Below are positions 1 to 12,800 of a DNA stretch of 64,000 nucleotides, in pieces. The stretch covers positions 41,228,682 to 41,292,681 of the forward strand of contig OX439005.1 in NCBI GenBank assembly GCA_949316495.1. Direction: 5' to 3'. Source of the stretch: Amphiduros pacificus (taxonomy: Eukaryota > Annelida > Polychaeta > Phyllodocida > Hesionidae). A program made the translations under genes and the position numbers. Each line of letters opens with the position of its first letter. Within the stretch, counting starts at the first letter, position 1. The notes beneath the pieces were generated by a model. That model was given only the letters and a program-made list of their open reading frames with translations, made no database searches and had not been told where the DNA came from.

Positions 1-1330
1 AAAAAAAACACAGCTTTTCACACATTTATATAACATTCTTATCCAACTAATAAATTTGTCATTAAAACTATATTTCTGTTGCAGGATGTAAAGCCAGTTC
101 CACTCAACATCCTCATTCAGCCTTACACTATCACCAATATTAGCCTCTTCTATTTATGCCTTCTGATCTAGCCACCATAGGACAGTCTTCAATCTTACAG
201 CTATTATCTTTTTAATAATTTTAAAATCAGTGCTCAGTAGAGTTATAGGATGCCAATTGGTAAGGACTTTTTCTTCATCCTTATAGTGAAGAATCATGAC
301 TCCTGTATATTGTGATGGTGAACACTCAATTTCTTCAAAGATTTCACACAACACTTGTATAATTTCAGCTTTAATTGCATTCCAGTACAATTTATAAAAC
401 ATATTGGTTATGCCATCTAATCCTGGGCTTGTGTCTGGTTTATGACCTTTTTACACTCTTCAATTGTTATATTTGTGACACACAGTTTCAGCCTGGTCTA
501 CTGACAACGAATGAGTTACAACGAATCTAATAGCTTGTTAACGGCATCAATGTCTATTCCCTGGGCTGTATATAAGTTCTGATTGACACTTAACACATTA
601 TCAATTCCTCTTCTTACTACTCCATTTTGATCTTTTCTCTCCTTCAACTGTTTATCTTGACCTCAACGTTTTTCCAAATAATGGAATTTATAAAGATGTC
701 TTTTCTTGCCACTCTCCAAAATCGGTTAAATGTTTCTTTGCAAACTTCGGTTAAAATCACACTTTCATCATCACATCTTCCATCTCCCTTCTCCTCTTGC
801 TTCTCCCATCAAGTCCATTATGTCTTTGTGATCTGGCACTGGACCATAGTTGGCTTTAACCTGTTTTACAGTGTGATCGAAGTCTGTGTCTATTAGCCAC
901 ATGTCAATTCTGGAGACAGGGTCACCATCAGGCCTTTGGTAAGTGTACGCCACCTTAGTTGGAAATCTTCTCGTAAAAATATCCCCAAGGTTACATTCGT
1001 TTATGAACTGATTCACAATTATAATCCCTACCTACTATCACTTTCTTGTCTTTATCTATAGCATTTTTGAGCCTTTAAAATTTTCTTTCCAGTCCATTGT
1101 TTAGAGCATACATTTATTATTATCATTTCTTCCTCTTCATATCTTAAATCTACAAACATTGTCCTTCCATTGTAAACGATGGCACTCAATATCGTAACTC
1201 CTCTGCTATTACTTGACACACTTGACCACACACTCTCTCTCTTCCACTTAATCATACCACATTCTCTCCCACAGTGTGTTTCTTGTAACAATTTTATGTC
1301 TGCCTCTTGTTTTATGAGCCAATAGAATAC
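1..1330 (-). mobile_element. Truncated L1/Tx1-like LINE ORF2 fragment
   Basis: On the minus strand, in order 5' to 3': an apurinic endonuclease start (MLQETHC near 1291, then SNSRGVTILS), an endonuclease end (YTYQRPDGDPVSRIDMWLID near 900, the SRID motif), then a reverse-transcriptase block (LTNWHPITLLSTDFKI near 260). Order and motifs match non-LTR ORF2, closest to the L1/Tx1 clade by eye. The reading frame is broken in several places and the 3' part runs off the window edge, so it is an inactive copy. Confidence 0.75.
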
Positions 1331-1690
1331 TTTTTGCCTTTTATTCCTCGGGTTCAGGCCTCATTATTTCTTTTTTTTAAATAAATCTTTCTTGCTAGTA
1401 AAGTGATATATCCAGCACCTGACAGCATTGAAAAGGGCAACAGAATTATACCAAAGCTACCGTGATAAGAAATATAAATCTGTTTATAACAAAATGACAA
1501 ATTATTGTCCATGTTATCATTATATATCATATTTTGGGTGAAATGAGTCTTATACTTCAAATGTTTGTCGATTGTGAATAAGATTAAACTAAATGACAGC
1601 AAATCTGAGATGGTGATCTGTGCTGACAGATGTACTACTGTCATAAGACATGACATAAGCACTGTAAGATTTGGGGATACTGACCCAATG
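1331..1690. other. Unassigned AT-rich spacer
   Basis: Sequence between the LINE fragment and the 31-bp satellite, downstream of the SDR gene. I see no conserved coding signal or structured repeat in it. Confidence 0.4.
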
Positions 1691-2010
1691 AGCCTGAGTA
1701 AGGTTGGAGGTGGGTTGGAGAGTACACTAAGGTGAGATGGAGGTTGACCTGGGTACACTCCAGTGAGTCAGAGGTTGACCTTAATACACACCAGAGAGTC
1801 AGAAGTTAGCCTAGGTACACTCCAGTGAGTTGGAGGTTGACCAAGGTACACTCCAGTGAGTCAGAGGTTGACCTAGGTACACTCCAGTGAGTTGGAGGTT
1901 GACCTGGGTACACTCCAGTGAGTCAGAGGTTGTCCTAGGTACACTCCAGTGAGTTGGAGGTTGATCTGGGTACACTCCAGTGAGTAGGAGGTTGACCTGG
2001 GTACACCCAG
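1690..2010. repeat. 31-bp tandem repeat (~10 copies)
   Basis: Units of 31 bp containing GGTTGACCTAGGTACACTCC followed by AGTGAGT and a variable TTGG or CAGA. Copies differ by a few bases. The array lies downstream of the SDR gene and has no visible link to an exon. Confidence 0.85.
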
Positions 2011-2029
2011 GATTCAAACATGTACAAAA

Positions 2030-2150
2030 GTAGGGTTTTATTTGACTGATATGCACGTCAGAACATTTACAATTGATTTTTTTGCAAACTTTACACAAAA
2101 AACAAAGATGAAATCTTCTTTTCGGGTTTATTTGAGCGATAACATTTGCA
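2030..2150 (-). repeat. Copy of a dispersed ~110-130 bp repeat; candidate SDR poly(A) signals
   Basis: This stretch resembles units at 56630-56930: both contain an AAAGATGAAATCTTC-like block, a TATTTGAG or AATTTGAG block, and GTCAGAAC or CCAGAAC. Read on the minus strand it also offers AATAAA at 2127-2132 and 2037-2042, the first hexamers I noticed past the SDR stop and its satellite. Use of either as the SDR polyadenylation signal is inference. Confidence 0.35.
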
Positions 2151-2272
2151 GAGAAACTATAACAGTTATATTATCAAAGTTTACTTTGAGGTAGTCGAAA
2201 ATAATGCAGGCAGGAAAACATATATATTCTTGAACAGATTGTTCCTGTTTATCACAGATGCAGTCAACGATT

Positions 2273-3862
2273 ACCTCTACTGACAATGTTAGCCTTGGAT
2301 GCTGACAATGTTAGCCTTGGATGCTGACAGTGTTAGTCATGGATGCTGACAGTGTTAGCCTTGGATGCTGACAATGTTAGCCTTGGATGCTGACAATGTT
2401 AGCCTTGGATGCTGACAGTGTTAGTCATGGATGCTGACAGTGTTAGCCTTGGATGCTGACAATGTTAGCCTTGGATGCTGACAGTGTTAGTCTTGGATGC
2501 TGACAGTGTTAGCCTTGGATGCTGACAGTGTTAGCCTTGGATGCTGACAATATTAGCCTTGGATGCTGACAATGTTAGCCTTGGATGCTGACAGTGTTAG
2601 TCTTGGATGCTGACAGTGTTAGCCTTGGATGCTGACAGTGTTAGCCTTGGATGCTGACAATATTAGCCATGGATGCTGACAGTGTTAGCCTTGGACGTTG
2701 ACAATATTAGCCTTGGATGCTGACAATATTAGCCTTGGATGCTGACAGTGTTAGCCTTGGATGTTGATAGTGCTAGCCTCAGATGCTGACAGTGTTAGCC
2801 TTGGATGCTGACAATATCAGCCTTGGATGCTGACAGTGTTAGCCTCGGATGCTGACAGTATTAGCCTTGGATGCTGACAGTATTAGCCTTGGATGCTGAC
2901 AGTGTTAGCCTCGGATGCTGACAGTATTAGCCTTGGATGCTGACAGTATTAGCCTTGGATGCTGACAGTGTTAGCCTTGGATGCTGACAGTGTTAGTCTT
3001 GGATGCTGACAATATTAGCCTCAGATGCTGACAGTGTTAGCCTTCGATGCTGACAATACAGTCAAGCCCCGCCAGTCCGTCATGGTCTGTCACACATAAT
3101 TCTGCCGGTTTCACGAGTCTGACGGTTTGATGAAACGTGTTGTGTATGAAAAGTGTATGGAAAGATTAGAATGGTTGCAGCCAAATCACTGTCGGTAATT
3201 GATATGCCGGAGCATCGGGGGACGGTCCGGCGAGGTCTGACTGTATTAGCCTTGGATGCTGACGTTATTAGCCTCGGATGCTGACAGTGTTAGCTTTGGA
3301 TGCTGATAGTGTTAGCCTTGGATGCTGACAATATTAGCCTTGGATGCTGACAGTGCTAGCCTCGAATGCTGACAGTGTTAGCCTTGGATGCTTACAGTGT
3401 TAGCCTTGGATGCTGACAGTGTTAGCCTTGGATGCTGACAGTGTTAGCCTTGGATGCTGACAGTGTTAGCCTCGGATGCTGACAGTGTTAGCCTCGGTTG
3501 CTGACAATATTAGCCTTGGATGCTGACAGTGTTAGCCTTGGATGCTGACAGTGTTAGCCTTGGATGCTGACAGTGTTAGCCTCGGATGCTGACAGTGTTA
3601 GCCTCGGTTGCTGACAATATTAGCCTTGGATGCTGACAGTGTTAGCCTAGGATGCTGACAATGTTAGCCTCGGATGCTGACAGTATTAGCCTTGGATGCT
3701 GACAGTATTAGCCTTGGATGCTGACAGTGTTAGCCTTGGATGCTGACAATGTTAGCCTCGGATGCTGACAGTATTAGCCTTGGATGCTGACAGTATTAGC
3801 CTTGGATGCTGACAGTGCTAGCCTTGGATGCTGAGAGTGTTAGCCTTGGATGCCCACTAGTT
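2273..3862. repeat. 22-bp satellite growing from the SDR stop codon (~64 copies)
   Basis: Unit TTAGCCTTGGATGCTGACAG plus TG (22 bp), in two blocks, 2273-3058 and 3244-3862, split by a small MITE. Read on the minus strand the unit contains CATCCAAGGCTAA, the last codons and stop of the SDR gene (GGC ATC CAA GGC TAA). The first copy is therefore the gene's own 3' end and the array forms its 3' UTR or immediate downstream flank. Common variants are TTAG/CTAG, GTG/ATG/ATA and TTGG/TCGG. Confidence 0.93.
3059..3243. mobile_element. 185-bp Tigger/pogo-like MITE
   Basis: Terminal inverted repeats of about 23 bp, starting CAGTCAAGCCCCGCCAGTCC on the left and CAGTCAGACCTCGCCGGACC on the reverse of the right end. 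TA dinucleotides flank both sides (3057-3058, 3244-3245). The CAGTC(A)xACCTC ends and TA duplication resemble pogo/Tigger elements. It sits inside the 22-bp satellite, so it is younger than at least part of the array. Confidence 0.75.
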
Positions 3863-6800
3863 GTTCACTGAGCTGCCACAGTTTGGATGCCGCTTCCATG
3901 TCTGAGGCATGTACCGCCGGTTCACTTGCCTTGCATTCACTGAAGTAAAATGGCAATATTTTATCTTTAAATATAAATTTTGTCACCACATGTTATCAAT
4001 GATTCTTAAATTCTCATTAAAAAGTAACACATAGTCACACCCTATGGTTTCCACCGTTACCACACAGAATTATAGTGCTCTGGCCAATACCAGGATGTCA
4101 CCTTGTCTTTAAACCCAGATATCTCTAAACAGCTGCTCCAGTTGAAATAATGATCATATCATTCCATTATTATCCTTTACTTTTATACACATGCAAAATC
4201 TATTATCTCAGCGACCTTCTGTTTCAATATGATTTACACTGATATTAATATTGCTATTTTGCTTGCGTTACTTCTCACCTGTAATAGAGCCCAGTTTGCT
4301 TGCCAATCTCCTCATCCACGGCACAGCAGATTGTGGTTTGTGCCCCTTCTGTTGTGGTTTTTACCATTGGCCATGTGAGGAGGAACATTATTTGCCGGAT
4401 GACTGGAAGCTGATTGATTCCTAAGGTACGTCCGATGTCAGTTCTCACATACCCAGGGTGCACTGCATAGGTCGTCACTCCTGCCCCTAGTGTGAACAAG
4501 TAACAAATTTTGCTCAATAATATGCTTATAAGCTGTGGGGGTCCATACAGGAACTGGAAAAGCATTCAAAATGCACACTCTCGCTTGACATGCCTGATCA
4601 ATCAGAACACAATGGCCTGTAACTCATGAATAACTGATGAATATTCAGAATGGGTAGGTATTGCACTTCGATCCTATCCTATGTCGGCCCCTGACATGAG
4701 GAGGGGGCCTGAAACTCAGTCAAGTAATGGGCTAGCTTATATCCATTTCCTGCAATTTTTTAAAACTTAATTGCACTTCTCAGACATGTCATTATAAAAC
4801 ATTGCATCAATTGCATAAAGATAACAGAAATGTATGCCAAGTAGATACATTTCAACTGAAATTCTGAATGAATAAAACAAGGCATTTTCTTTCTAGAATA
4901 TTTTATCTGCGACAATCTGCATGGGGTGGTTGAGTTAAAACCATCTCAATTAATATATCTTGTTTTTTGCGTCTAGTTATTCAGCATATTATCATTCAAT
5001 TACCATACAGTTCTGCAATTTGTACTTTCCTTTGCATTGTGTTCACTTTAACACTCTCTCAAATGATACATCAAATTTGCCACGTGATCTTTGAAGACAA
5101 ACCGTGGCTTATTGGTCATGAAGCAAACAGAAATGACCTCATGTGAAGTGACCTATATAATTACCTCATGTTATATAAAGTGACATATATGACCTGTTGC
5201 TTAATGAAGTGACCTATATGATGATCTCATGCTAAATGGAGTGATCTATATAATGATAGTCTGAGAGCCCGGGCAGATTTATTTATGCGTCCTGAGGCAA
5301 AAGGTTTGATGGTGCTTTCTGACTCAGAATTTTGTGTAGATTTCAGAAATCCATTTCTTACAATTGTAAACCCGTACATTTCTGAGATATGTGACGTTTT
5401 CTGAAGTAACGTTTATGAAGATGAGGGGCGTTTACAGTGTTAGTGTGAAATGGACATTTTTTACCATAGCACAGTCAAAAATTTCTCTACATGAATAATA
5501 TTGGTATCAAAATCTTCAGTATGACAATCTCTATATATGTACTGAATAATATGAAGACATTGATTTATTAATTTGTCAATTTGATGGGTATTTGCAGTGT
5601 TTTTGTAACTATCTTATAACATTTTTGCAGAATATTACATGGTTATATCCTAACAACATACCTATATTATATATTGCATTAGATCAGTAATTAAACTTGT
5701 ATTTCCAATTAGAGCAAGATTAAAAAATCTGAACTGGAATTAAAAGTGAGATATTTCATACCAGGTGAGCAGTTTATACTTTTTCAAAATGATTGTATTC
5801 TTGTGTTTATCGACTGATCTCACCCTGAATACAGGTGTTTAATTATGCTAATTACTATTCTAGAATAAGGATAATAATCTTGCTTCATTTAAATGTATAC
5901 AACTATGCTATTGATAAATTACACTGCAACAATGGTGCCCTGGTAGAGGTGGTGTAATCTGGGAGCAGTGGTGCAACCTGGCAGAGGAGGAAAAGTATGA
6001 TTTGAGTAGCAACAGTTGCTATGAAGATTGACCTACATTTTCAAGTTTGATCCTGAGTTGATGGAGGCCAGCAGTTCTTTTACAAAATTATGAATTTGTA
6101 TCTTGTTGGAAAGTGAAACACAAAATCATTGTGAGTATAAGATATTGAATAAACATAGCTTGTATATACATAGTTTCATAGGCAATAATCATCTCCATGT
6201 CTAATTCCCATGTGAGTTACAATTTACTTAGTGCAAAAAGCATATTGGTCCCCTTCTGCAAGATAACACTTTAAAGCTATTCACCCATGGAGCAATGATC
6301 TGTGCTGTATTATATTAAAATCAAAATGACAGATTAAAGTTATTATATATATTTCATGGATATCCTATATATATATATTTAGAAAATACACCATTTCTAA
6401 GAAAAATATTTCTGATGTGAATCATTATTCTATCAATGAAAGCATACATTTTGGATTATTTTAGGCAAATGGCATCTTGTCAGAAGCCCCCCACCTCAGA
6501 CACTCCAAACCTAGAGTGTATTCTGCATATAGGAGCTACAGATAATGAAGCAGTTAAGCCATTTACAGATCAAACATGGCAAAAAGTACAAGATGTGAAA
6601 AACATACGACTATCAGCATGCTGGAAAAGCTCAAAATATGACAATGTATGTAAGGCTTTACCTGAGGAATTAGACAAGAATCATGGATATCACACAACAT
6701 GCTACAAAAACATGTGTGTGATCCAAAGTCAAGTGGAGCTGCCAAACACATATGGAGCATTGGCAAGGGCCCTTCTGTCTAGAATTGTCAAGACTGCAAA

Positions 6801-9800
6801 GCGTGTAGACTTTGTGTGCGACTCCTATACAGACAGCCCATCCCTGAAAGACATGGAACATAGCTTGAGAGGTCAGCAGGAGTCCTCCATTTATTCAAGT
6901 CTTGGACCAGAGCAAAAGAAGCCTCACGACTTCCATGACTTACTGAAATCTCCAATGTTCAAAAAGGCACTCCTGAACTTTCTGATAGAGGAAGGGCAGA
7001 AGCCAATATATGCACAACTTCTTCATGGTCACACAGTGTATGTTGGTTTTGGTGAGAAAGCATGGGTGTACAGGAGCAATGGCCTCTTGGTGCAAAGGGA
7101 AGAGGCACCTGAGTTAGCATGCAAGCATGAAGAGGCGGACACCAGGATTGTGTGGCATCTGAAGCACATCAGCCAAACTGACAATGATGTCAATGCGATT
7201 GTGCGCTCGGAGGACACCGATGTTCTTGTCATTCTCCTTGCACATGTGAAGAAGTTCTCAATGCATGTGTGGATGGAGGTGGGGAAAAGCAGCAACAACA
7301 CAAGAAGATACATTGATGTATCAGGTTTGGCCAACAATTTAGGAGAGAACTTGGTGAATGCACTTCCTGGTTTCCATGCCTTCACTGGCAATGACTACAA
7401 TGCTGCTTTCTTCCGCAAAGGCAAGGTCCGTCCACTGGCAATCATGGAAAAGCAATACACAGAAACATTTGCCAAGTTGGGGGAGTCTGAGGCTGTAGAT
7501 GTGAACACCATGTCCAGGATGGAATCATATGTCTGTGCCATCTACAGCAAGCCCACACTGAAATCAGTGAACACTGCTAGACACATGCTATTCCATGACC
7601 ATTTTGCCCCACAAAATCATGATCAGCCACTGCAGAAAATCAAGAACTTTGATTCTAGCAACTTTCCACCTTGTCAAGCCACCCTGGAAGAGCATGTAAA
7701 ATGCTCCAACTTCATAGCTCGTCTATGGAAAGGTGCAGATCAAGCATCTCCAGTGCAGTGGGAGCCGCAGGACCATGGATGGCAATTGGTCAATGGCAAA
7801 CTCTCTCCAAAATGGTTCAGTGGGCAACAAGTACCAGAGGCAGTTTGTGCTCATATGGAAGAGCAGGAAGATGACCAACAAGATTGTTCTGTGGAATCAG
7901 ATGACTCAGATGATGAAGTGATATAAAAACTGAACACAAGAGAAACATGCATACTGCCTATTTGAACTGAGTGAAATTTGGGAATTGAATATTTGTTTTA
8001 CTTCACACAACTGGTTAATCAAAGAAATCAATATAAAATCCATATACTGTTTTTCTCATGAAGCATGTTAATTGTGAAATATTTTCTTCCATATACTTCA
8101 TTGTATAGGTAATTATTGCATATCAAAATATATATCTCAAATATTATCATCATCTTTGAATAACCACAATATAGGCGATTTTTACCATAATGAGCTAAGA
8201 AAATGTACTATAAATACTAATAAAATTAATAATTTATAAATCAATGTCTTCATATTATTCAGTACATATATAGAGATTGTCATACTGAAGATTTTGATAC
8301 CAATATTATGCATGTAGAGCAATTTTTGACTGTGCTATGGTAAAAAATGTCCATTTCACACTAACACTGTAAACGCCCCTCATCTTCATAAACGTTACTT
8401 CAGAAAACGTCACATATCTCAGAAATGTACGGGTTTACAATTGTAAGAAATGGATTTCTGAAATCTACACAAAATTCTGAGTCAGAAAGCACCATCAAAC
8501 CTTTTGCCTCAGGACGCATAAATAAATCTGCCCGGGCTCTCAGACTATGACCTTATGCCATATGAAGTGGGAAGTGACCTATATAATGACCTTATGCTAT
8601 ATGAAGTGGCCTATATAATGACCTCTTGCTATATGAAGTCACCTATACTATATGAAATGACCTATGAAATAAATGACCTCATGCTGTATTAAGTGACCTA
8701 TATAACCTCATTCTATATGAAGTGACCTATATTATGGTCGCATGCTGCATTAAGTGACCTATATGACCTCATTCTATATGAAGTGACCTATGTTATGGTC
8801 TCATGCTGCATTAAGTGACCTATATAACCTCATTCTATATGAAGTGACCTATATAATGGTCTCATGCTGTATTAAGTGACCTATATGACCTCATTCTATA
8901 TGAAGTGACCTATATGACTTCATTCTATTTGAAGTGACCTATACCTAGTGCTGCATGAAATGACTCTTGTGTAACCAGACAGGGCATGGCATAAAATGGC
9001 ATAATGATGCTGAAATTGACTTGTTATGACACAGAAGACTCATGACTGATTGAATAATAAGTGTCCAATGTGAACGCCAATATAGACCAGTAATTAGATA
9101 TGCATGTAGGCCAGAAATCAGATATACACGTATTCCAATATAGACAAGTAATCAGATATACACAAATATTTGACTAAGTGTCTATTGCCTTTTAAAAAGA
9201 AGCTCGTATTGGGTGTGGTCTGGTCTTTTCTTGCAGAACCTGGTATAAACCCAGGACCTGCTACGGAGAGAATGATGTGTGACTGTCAAACTTATGTCTA
9301 TAAATCATTCAACAACCATATGTACGGGATATTTGAGAGAGAGCAATTTATGTTCTGAAGAAAATGGAATTCATTAGGGATGATATTTACCTTTCAACAA
9401 CAGAGCCAGTTGTTTTGTGAAGAGAATGTTGGCAGTTTTACTTTGGGCATATGCCTCTACGTCTTGTTCTGGCCTCATTATGTGAGTCAGGTTGATAGCT
9501 GAGTATGTGTGAATAGTGGATGTCAATGTCACAATACGGCTTGGTGCTGACACCTTCAGTAAATCCAGTAATAAATTTGTCAGCAGAAAATGACCTAAAT
9601 TAAACAAAACAATAAGTCTCAGTCACATTAAAAAAAAAGAATTTTAGAATTTATGGAATTTTATTTAACTTGCAGAATATTGCAGCCAAAGTTGTATGCA
9701 GATGATACAAATTTGATCATATAAATCAAATAGCTTGACATTAGCTGAATTAACTTCAGTTTCCTGACTTACAAGGAAGGCAATGAATGGAGTGGCACTG

Positions 9801-12800
9801 GAACAACTAGTGGACCTACTGAGTAGGAAAAGTAACTACAGAACTTGCAGGACCTAAACATAATTTGGAAAAAAAATGGTGAAAGTTGAGGTATATGGCC
9901 ATAGGAACACTCTTCCTCAAGAATTGAAGAATTCTAAAAACTGCCCTAAGCTGCTCAAAAATGTTTAAAATGCAAATAAAATATAGCATAAATAAAAATG
10001 CAAATAAAATATATCCTAAGGAAAGGGTTAGTTACTTAGGGAATGACTATATAAAACTGTCTAAATTTAAAAAATGGTTAAAAATACGCCTTTTTCTGAA
10101 CATTATGCGATGTGGAATAGGCAGACCAGGTCTGAAATGAGTACTATGTGTGATCTTATTAAAGCATAGCTTAAGATTTGAAAGTACCTAAGTGGTTGAC
10201 TCCTAATGTATATTCAAAGCCATCTTCTGTCTTGGCTATGTTTGGCCAGGCCACACCAGCATTATGTCCAAACGATTTTCTTCTGCAAATGATAGAACAA
10301 ATGTTGCTAGTCATCATGAAATTCAATTTCCTTAACCATACAGTTCAAGACATGGCTTAAGACTTCCTATACAGGAGGCACTCTGGTACTGAGTGCAGTG
10401 AACGGGCATTACCTGGTGCGGGCGATTGTTGTTGTCATTGTTGTTGTTGTTGTTGTTGTTATTATTATTATTCCCATACAAGCATGGATTAGGGTGGGTG
10501 AGGCCACGGGCTGTATTCTCATACAAACATGGATTAGGGTGGGTGAGGCCACGGGCTGTATTCTCATACAAGCATGGATTAGGGTGGGTGATGCCATGGG
10601 CTGTATTCCCATACAAGCATGGATTAGAGTGGGTGAGGCCATTGGCTGTATTCCCATACAAGCATGGATTAGGGTGGGTGAGGCCATGGGCTGTATTCCC
10701 ATACAAGCATGGATTAGGGTGGGTGAGGCCATGGGCTGTATTCCCAAACAAACAGGGATTAGGGTGGGTGAGGCCATGGGCTGTATTCCCATACAAGCAT
10801 GGATTAGAGTGGGTGAGGCCATGGGCTGTATTCCCATACAAGCATGGATTAGGGTGGGTGAGGATATGGGCTGTATTCCCATACAAGCATGGATTAGGGT
10901 GGGTGAGGCCATGGGCCGTATCCCATACAAGCATGGATTAGGGTGGGTGAAGCAATGAGCTGTATTCCCATACAAGAATGGTTTAGTGTGGGTGATACCA
11001 TGGGCTGTATTCCCATACAAGCATGGATTAGGGTGGGTGAGGCCATGGGCTGTATTCCCATACAACCATGGATTAGGGTGGGTGAAGCAATGAGCTGTAT
11101 TCCAAACAGGCAGGGATTGGGATGGTTGGGCCAAAGGCATAGGTAATGGGCATTGCTGTTGGATTTACCCATCCCAAATTCTCATGTGAGCATTTAAAGG
11201 TTTACCATGTTAAATACTGCATTCAAAAGATTGTATTATAAATCAGAATGAATCATGATAAAATGATATACTTGCTTTTCTTGAACTCCTCTACAAAAGA
11301 TCTAATTGATTTCAGAGATGCCAGTTCCAGTGTCATCACATACACCTGGTCAGATCCAACCCCGGATTCCTTCCGGATGTATTCTGCTGCCTCATTTCCA
11401 CGCTCCAGTGACCTGCAGGCCAGGATCACACGACCTCCTGAATATGTTTGATAGACATTGCAAGGCTAAAATTTCAGCAAACTGGTGTTTTATTGGAATA
11501 CAAAGTCATACTGGTTTTCTTTCTCTTCTCAATTTAACATTTGTTTAGTTATGTCTCAGTCACATTTGCACCGGGCGCCGGCCGGGAAGTAATAATCGGC
11601 CGACTTCACAATCTGCCGGGCGCTGGGAGTTTATCAGCAACAATCTGAGACATGCCGTAGCTGTGGTCACATTATACACGGGTGCCACACGGCACTTGCC
11701 AGATGAGATATCAGGGACCTCTGCATGATATCCTAAAGACGTCTCTCTCATTGACAGACGTCTGTGAGATATCCAAAAGACGTCTGTCTCATTTGACAGA
11801 CGTCTGTAGGATGTCCTTAAGACGTCATAGGGAGCCCTTTGGATCATCTGATCATCTGACGATGGCCTATGAACAGATGAAATAAAAAAATCCTATTTTC
11901 ACCGCACGATGCGGCAGCCCTAAGATAATCTGCCGATGTCCCTGCGGGACACTGCCGGGACCCTGCCGTGTACTTTAAGATGATATTTGCTGATAAGACA
12001 TCGGGGAAATGCTGGCAACTTTTATGTTGCAGTTAAAAGATCCCGATGACCCGACCGACGTCTTAAAGATGCCCAATTGTGGCCGATGATCTCCCGGTGC
12101 CGGCATAGCAATCTGAAATGCCTGCCGATTTTGTAAAAAATACCCATCGGCCGGGCATCTTTACTGAAATCGGCGCAAATGTGACTGAGGCATAAGACTG
12201 GGTTAGAATGGATATCTTATAAGCTGTAATAACTATGCATTATCCAGAGGTGGTGGCCTAAGAATCTTGGCCTGACTATAAAGCAAGATCTTCAATGCAG
12301 ATCCAGCACTGCAGATCTGCATGACCAGGAAAGGTTACTTCTCCCGACCATGTCTAGGGAATATGTGTCACATGTTACCTCTCCCGACCATGTCTAAGGA
12401 GTATTTGTCACAGGTTACCTCTCCTGACAATGTTTGGGAGTATGTGTCACAGGTTACCTCTCCTGGTCTTGTCCAGGGAGTATGTGTCACAGGTTTCCTC
12501 TCCTGGCCATGTCTAGGGGGTATGTGTCAAAGGTTACCTCTCCTGGTCATGTCAAGGGAGTTTGTGTCACAGGTGACCTCTCCTGGCCATGTCTAGAGAG
12601 TATGTGTTAGAGGTTACCTCTCCTGACCATGTCTAGGCAGTATGTGTCACAGGTTACCTCTCCTGGCCATGTCTAGGGGGTATGTGTCAAAGGTTAACTC
12701 TCCTGGTCATGTCAAGGGAGTTTGTGTCACAGGTGACCTCTCCTGGCCATGTCTAGAGAGTATGTGTTAGAGGTTACCTCTCATGGCCATGTCTAGAGAG

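Larger units (their letters stand above)
5257..8547 (+). mobile_element. 3.29-kb DNA transposon, 312-bp TIRs, 3-bp TSD
   Basis: Terminal inverted repeats 5257-5568 and 8236-8547, each 312 bp with only about two mismatches, beginning TAGTCTGAGAGCCCGGGCAG. TGA lies outside each end (5254-5256 and 8548-8550), the likely target-site duplication in a TGACCT-rich array. One intact 496-codon ORF is inside. The near-identity of the termini implies recent insertion. It does not match a superfamily I can name with confidence. The nuclease-type ORF, long TIRs and 3-bp TSD make Academ-like elements (which I recall carry an XPG-like nuclease) the first group to compare. Confidence 0.85.

Noticed and set aside
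9220-9270. Possible 2A-type ribosome-skipping peptide (GINPGP)
   Set aside because: The required DxExNPGP core is not present and the frame is short. Better read as a LINE scrap.
10332-11172. Frames of up to 243 codons on both strands with HPNPCLYGN or QAWIRVGEA repeats
   Set aside because: Produced by the 45-bp satellite in SDR intron 3. No start context or flanking exon signals.
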